Shown: positions 62,314-64,000 of the stretch, one piece after another
How the letters are laid out: each line of letters starts with the position of its first letter
Numbering within the stretch: position 1 is the first letter of the stretch
Assembly (NCBI RefSeq): GCF_000518645.1
Contig: NZ_JADZ01000005.1
Span: 273,694 to 337,693, forward strand
DNA length: 64,000 bases
Reading direction: 5' to 3'
Source of the DNA: Curvibacter gracilis ATCC BAA-807
GTDB taxonomy: Bacteria; Pseudomonadota; Gammaproteobacteria; Burkholderiales; Burkholderiaceae_C
Notes under the pieces: generated by a model
What the model saw: only the letters and a program-made list of their open reading frames with translations
Told to the model about the DNA's origin: nothing
Databases searched by the model: none
Made by a program: the position numbers and the translations under genes

Positions 62314-63013
62314 GCACAGCTGCTACGTGGAGCCCTTCTGCGGCGCCGCAGCCCTGTTCTTCCTGAAAGAGCCCGCCAAGGTCGAGGTGCTGAACGACGC
62401 CAATGGCGATCTGGTCAGCCTTTACCGGGTCGTGCAGCACCACTTGGACGAGTTCGTGCGCCAGTTCCGCTGGGCCCTGACCAGCCGCGAGATCTATGGC
62501 TGGCTGTCAGCCACCCCACCGCGCACCCTGACCGAGATCCAGCGCGCCGCGCGCTTCTTCTACCTGATGAAGTGCGGCTTCGGCGGCAAGGTGGAGGGGC
62601 AGACCTTCGGCACCGCCACCACCAGCCGCCCCCGGCTGAACCTGCTGCGCCTCGAGGAGGACCTGAGCGCCGTCCATTTGCGCCTGCACCAGGTCACGGT
62701 GGAGCACCTGAGCTGGCTGGACTGTGTGAAGCGCTACGACCGCCCCCACACGCTGTTCTACATGGACCCGCCGTATTGGGGGACCGAGGGCTATGGGGTC
62801 GAGTTTGGGCTGGAGCAATACGCCCTCATGGCCGAGGCCATGAGCACCATGAAGGGTAGGGCGGTGGTCAGCGTGAACGACATCCCCGAGATGCGCGAGG
62901 CATTCAAGGGGTTCCCGATGAGGGAGGTGGTGATCAATTACAGCGTAGGGGGCGCCGGGCGGGCACGGGCCCCCAAAGGCGAGTTGATCATCACGAACTT
63001 CGCAATCGATTGA
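62195..63013 (+). CDS. DNA adenine N6-methyltransferase (D12 class)
   Basis: 272 residues. PLVPWIGGKRRLAKHILPLFPEH is motif X of the Dam/D12 class, EPFCGAAALFF is motif I (SAM) and YMDPPYWG is motif IV with the catalytic DPPY. Transfers methyl to adenine N6. Takes the mom position next to com, probably marking phage DNA late to evade restriction. A later ATG at 62216 is also possible. Terminator 35 bp downstream. Confidence 0.9.
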   Translation: MTMRVSEMIEEGGHPAASPLVPWIGGKRRLAKHILPLFPEHSCYVEPFCGAAALFFLKEPAKVEVLNDANGDLVSLYRVVQHHLDEFVRQFRWALTSREIYGWLSATPPRTLTEIQRAARFFYLMKCGFGGKVEGQTFGTATTSRPRLNLLRLEEDLSAVHLRLHQVTVEHLSWLDCVKRYDRPHTLFYMDPPYWGTEGYGVEFGLEQYALMAEAMSTMKGRAVVSVNDIPEMREAFKGFPMREVVINYSVGGAGRARAPKGELIITNFAID

Positions 63014-63047
63014 CCACCCCCAGAAGCTGATCACCCATCTCCCCCAG

Positions 63048-63073
63048 AGGCCATCCCATCGGATGGCCTTTTT
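63048..63073 (+). terminator. Terminator after the methyltransferase
   Basis: Stem AGGCCATCC with GGATGGCCT around a CATC loop, then a T-run. It ends the P-Q-com-methyltransferase transcript. Confidence 0.9.
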
Positions 63074-63535
63074 CTTGACCTCTGCCCAGCGTCAAAAACC
63101 GCCCAGAAAGCGCTCCGAGCTGATCCGGCGCCCGAGCCATTGCTCGCCCCATGATCGGCGCCCAGAGGGCCGCCTGCGCCCTCCCCTGCCCCATTCCAAC
63201 CGACCCGACACCCCTACCGCTGTGGCCGTGCGGTCATGCCCATCGAGACCCACGGCGCGCGGACGAGACCCCGCCGCGCCCTCGGTCTTAATAGGCCTCT
63301 TTTGACGACCCTGCCGACCCTGGGCAGCGCAAGGCCTGGTGCGGCCTCGCGGGCGGTTTTCAGGGCCACTCAGATGACGGGATTTGACGGAATTTCACGG
63401 GCCCAGGCAGGTTGCCGGTGGGAATGCTCTACCGGGATCCAGAAGGCAAATCCGGGAAAGGTTCGGGGAAAACATGATTTCCAACACTACCCCCCGAAAT
63501 CGACCCGCGACCCGCATGGATGCTGGATTTGTGTG

Positions 63536-63789
63536 ATCAGAATTTTTTCTGATTTGACCTGATCCGAATCAGGAGGCCCCGTAAGTCATTGATTTGTATA
63601 TATTTTTTATTCAACTCGATCAGAAAGCGGAACCCTAACAAATCATGTTTAGATCAGTAAAAAATCAGGGTTCTACAAATTCGCAAAAGCCACGCCAGAC
63701 AAGGCTTTCAAGGCTATGCATCCTTTTGATCATGAAAATCATGCTTTTCCCGAACAGACACCGGAATTCGTGACGCAGCTCAATCAGAA
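63536..63789. repeat. Cluster of eight ATCAG half-sites
   Basis: ATCAG(A/G) occurs at 63536, 63568, 63619, 63653, 63664 and 63783 on the plus strand and CTGAT at 63549 and 63559. Two pairs form hairpins: ATCAGAA-N4-TTCTGAT (63536-63553) and CCTGAT-N4-ATCAGG (63558-63573). Candidate binding sites for the AlpA-like protein or integrase near attP. Confidence 0.6.
63582..63594 (-). promoter_or_regulatory. IHF-site candidate
   Basis: TAAGTCATTGATT matches the reverse of the IHF consensus WATCAANNNNTTR at every fixed position. It lies about 310 bp from the att core within the AT-rich arm, where IHF bends DNA for integrase. Confidence 0.45.
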
Positions 63790-63833
63790 GGCGCTATCCT
63801 ATGGGGGCTTGGTGCCACCGAAGCGCAATGCTC

Positions 63834-63851
63834 ATGGCCTATGGGATGGCC
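63834..63851 (+). repeat. 18-bp repeat, right copy (arm-site candidate)
   Basis: Identical to 24409-24426 and in the same orientation, 54 bp before the right core repeat. See the left copy. Confidence 0.6.
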
Positions 63852-63905
63852 GGTAGATGCGCAATATCGCGATGGAAGCCGCATGAATGCTTGATTCCTT
63901 GGGGA

Positions 63906-64000
63906 CGCCCTCTCCGCCAATACACGCGTCACAGACGCTTTAAGACGGCCCTTCGGGGCCGTTTTTCATTGGGCCACCCATATACTGACCCGCCGTAACA
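63906..64000. repeat. Right attachment repeat (attR core), cut by window end
   Basis: 95 bp identical to 24283-24377: 14 nt of tRNA-Ser 3' end, terminator and following sequence. It continues past the window, so the full length of the repeat is unknown. Confidence 0.95.
63942..63967 (+). terminator. Duplicate tRNA-Ser terminator in attR
   Basis: Same ACGGCCC-TTCG-GGGCCGT hairpin and T-run as after the tRNA gene; present because of the att duplication. Confidence 0.9.

Larger units (their letters stand above)
63014..63905. other. Non-coding right end, probable cos and attP arm
   Basis: 892 bp with no convincing gene; open frames here have no recognisable features. It begins with a terminator, is GC-rich to about 63460, then very AT-rich with repeats of ATCAG and an IHF-like site. 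In P2 cos lies beyond Q next to attP, so cos is expected here; I cannot locate its ends. Confidence 0.5.

Noticed and set aside
63063..63562. Two plus-strand open frames in the right end
   Set aside because: No ribosome site, low-complexity Arg/Pro-rich translation, located in the probable cos region.
63801..63998. Open frame running into the right att repeat
   Set aside because: Half of it is att core sequence; no features of a gene.
63906..64000. Second tRNA-Ser gene
   Set aside because: Only the last 14 nt of the tRNA are present; it is an attachment remnant.

Overview
The window is GC-rich chromosomal DNA of a betaproteobacterium, most likely order Burkholderiales (Comamonadaceae-like gene content: a yej peptide importer, FabI, a TcuC-like citrate/tricarballylate symporter, a PilU pilus ATPase). 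This placement is inferred from gene content and base composition; no marker gene fixes the genus. A complete P2-like (Peduovirinae-type) prophage of about 39.6 kb is inserted in a tRNA-Ser(GGA) gene.

Host part (1-24296): yejFEBA on the minus strand, divergent from fabI; a periplasmic ATP-dependent DNA ligase convergent, across a strong terminator, with a large PLP-dependent arginine/lysine/ornithine decarboxylase; an NfeD/SPFH membrane pair; a membrane protein with an MGDG-synthase-like glycosyltransferase; a chemotaxis receptor; a BON-like exported protein; a periplasmic alpha-carbonic anhydrase; a cupin; a serine hydrolase divergent from a LysR regulator; an outer-membrane-type protein; a DUF2164 protein; a TcuC-like transporter; and pilU. 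The 684-bp gap between the transporter and pilU carries five 11-bp tandem repeats.

Prophage (24283 to the window end): integrase next to the tRNA; a long minus-strand early operon from 34485 down to 25647 (RHH regulator, Ogr-type late activator, small proteins, primase-helicase, dNMP kinase-like protein, C5 DNA methyltransferase, DNA-binding protein, AlpA-like excisionase candidate); a plus-strand lysogeny/cargo segment (repressor, WYL-BRCT-like protein, a frameshifted membrane protein, a small gene behind a LexA-like box); the late tail operon V-W-J-I-fibres-FI-FII-E/E'-T-U-D; the head-lysis operon O-N-M-L-X-(SGNH hydrolase)-holins-endolysin-Rz/Rz1-R-S; the divergent P-Q packaging genes; and a right end with com plus an adenine methyltransferase and a 0.9-kb non-coding stretch that probably holds cos and the attachment arm.

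How it fits together: the early promoter faces the repressor across a short switch region. The Ogr-like protein should activate late promoters. A perfect 11-3-11 palindrome occurs at exactly two places, between O and P and just before V, which are P2 late-promoter positions, and is the best candidate operator. Features that depart from P2 are the primase-helicase replacing gpA, the Ogr gene in the early operon, the SGNH hydrolase cargo, two DNA methyltransferases and a direct att repeat of at least 95 bp.
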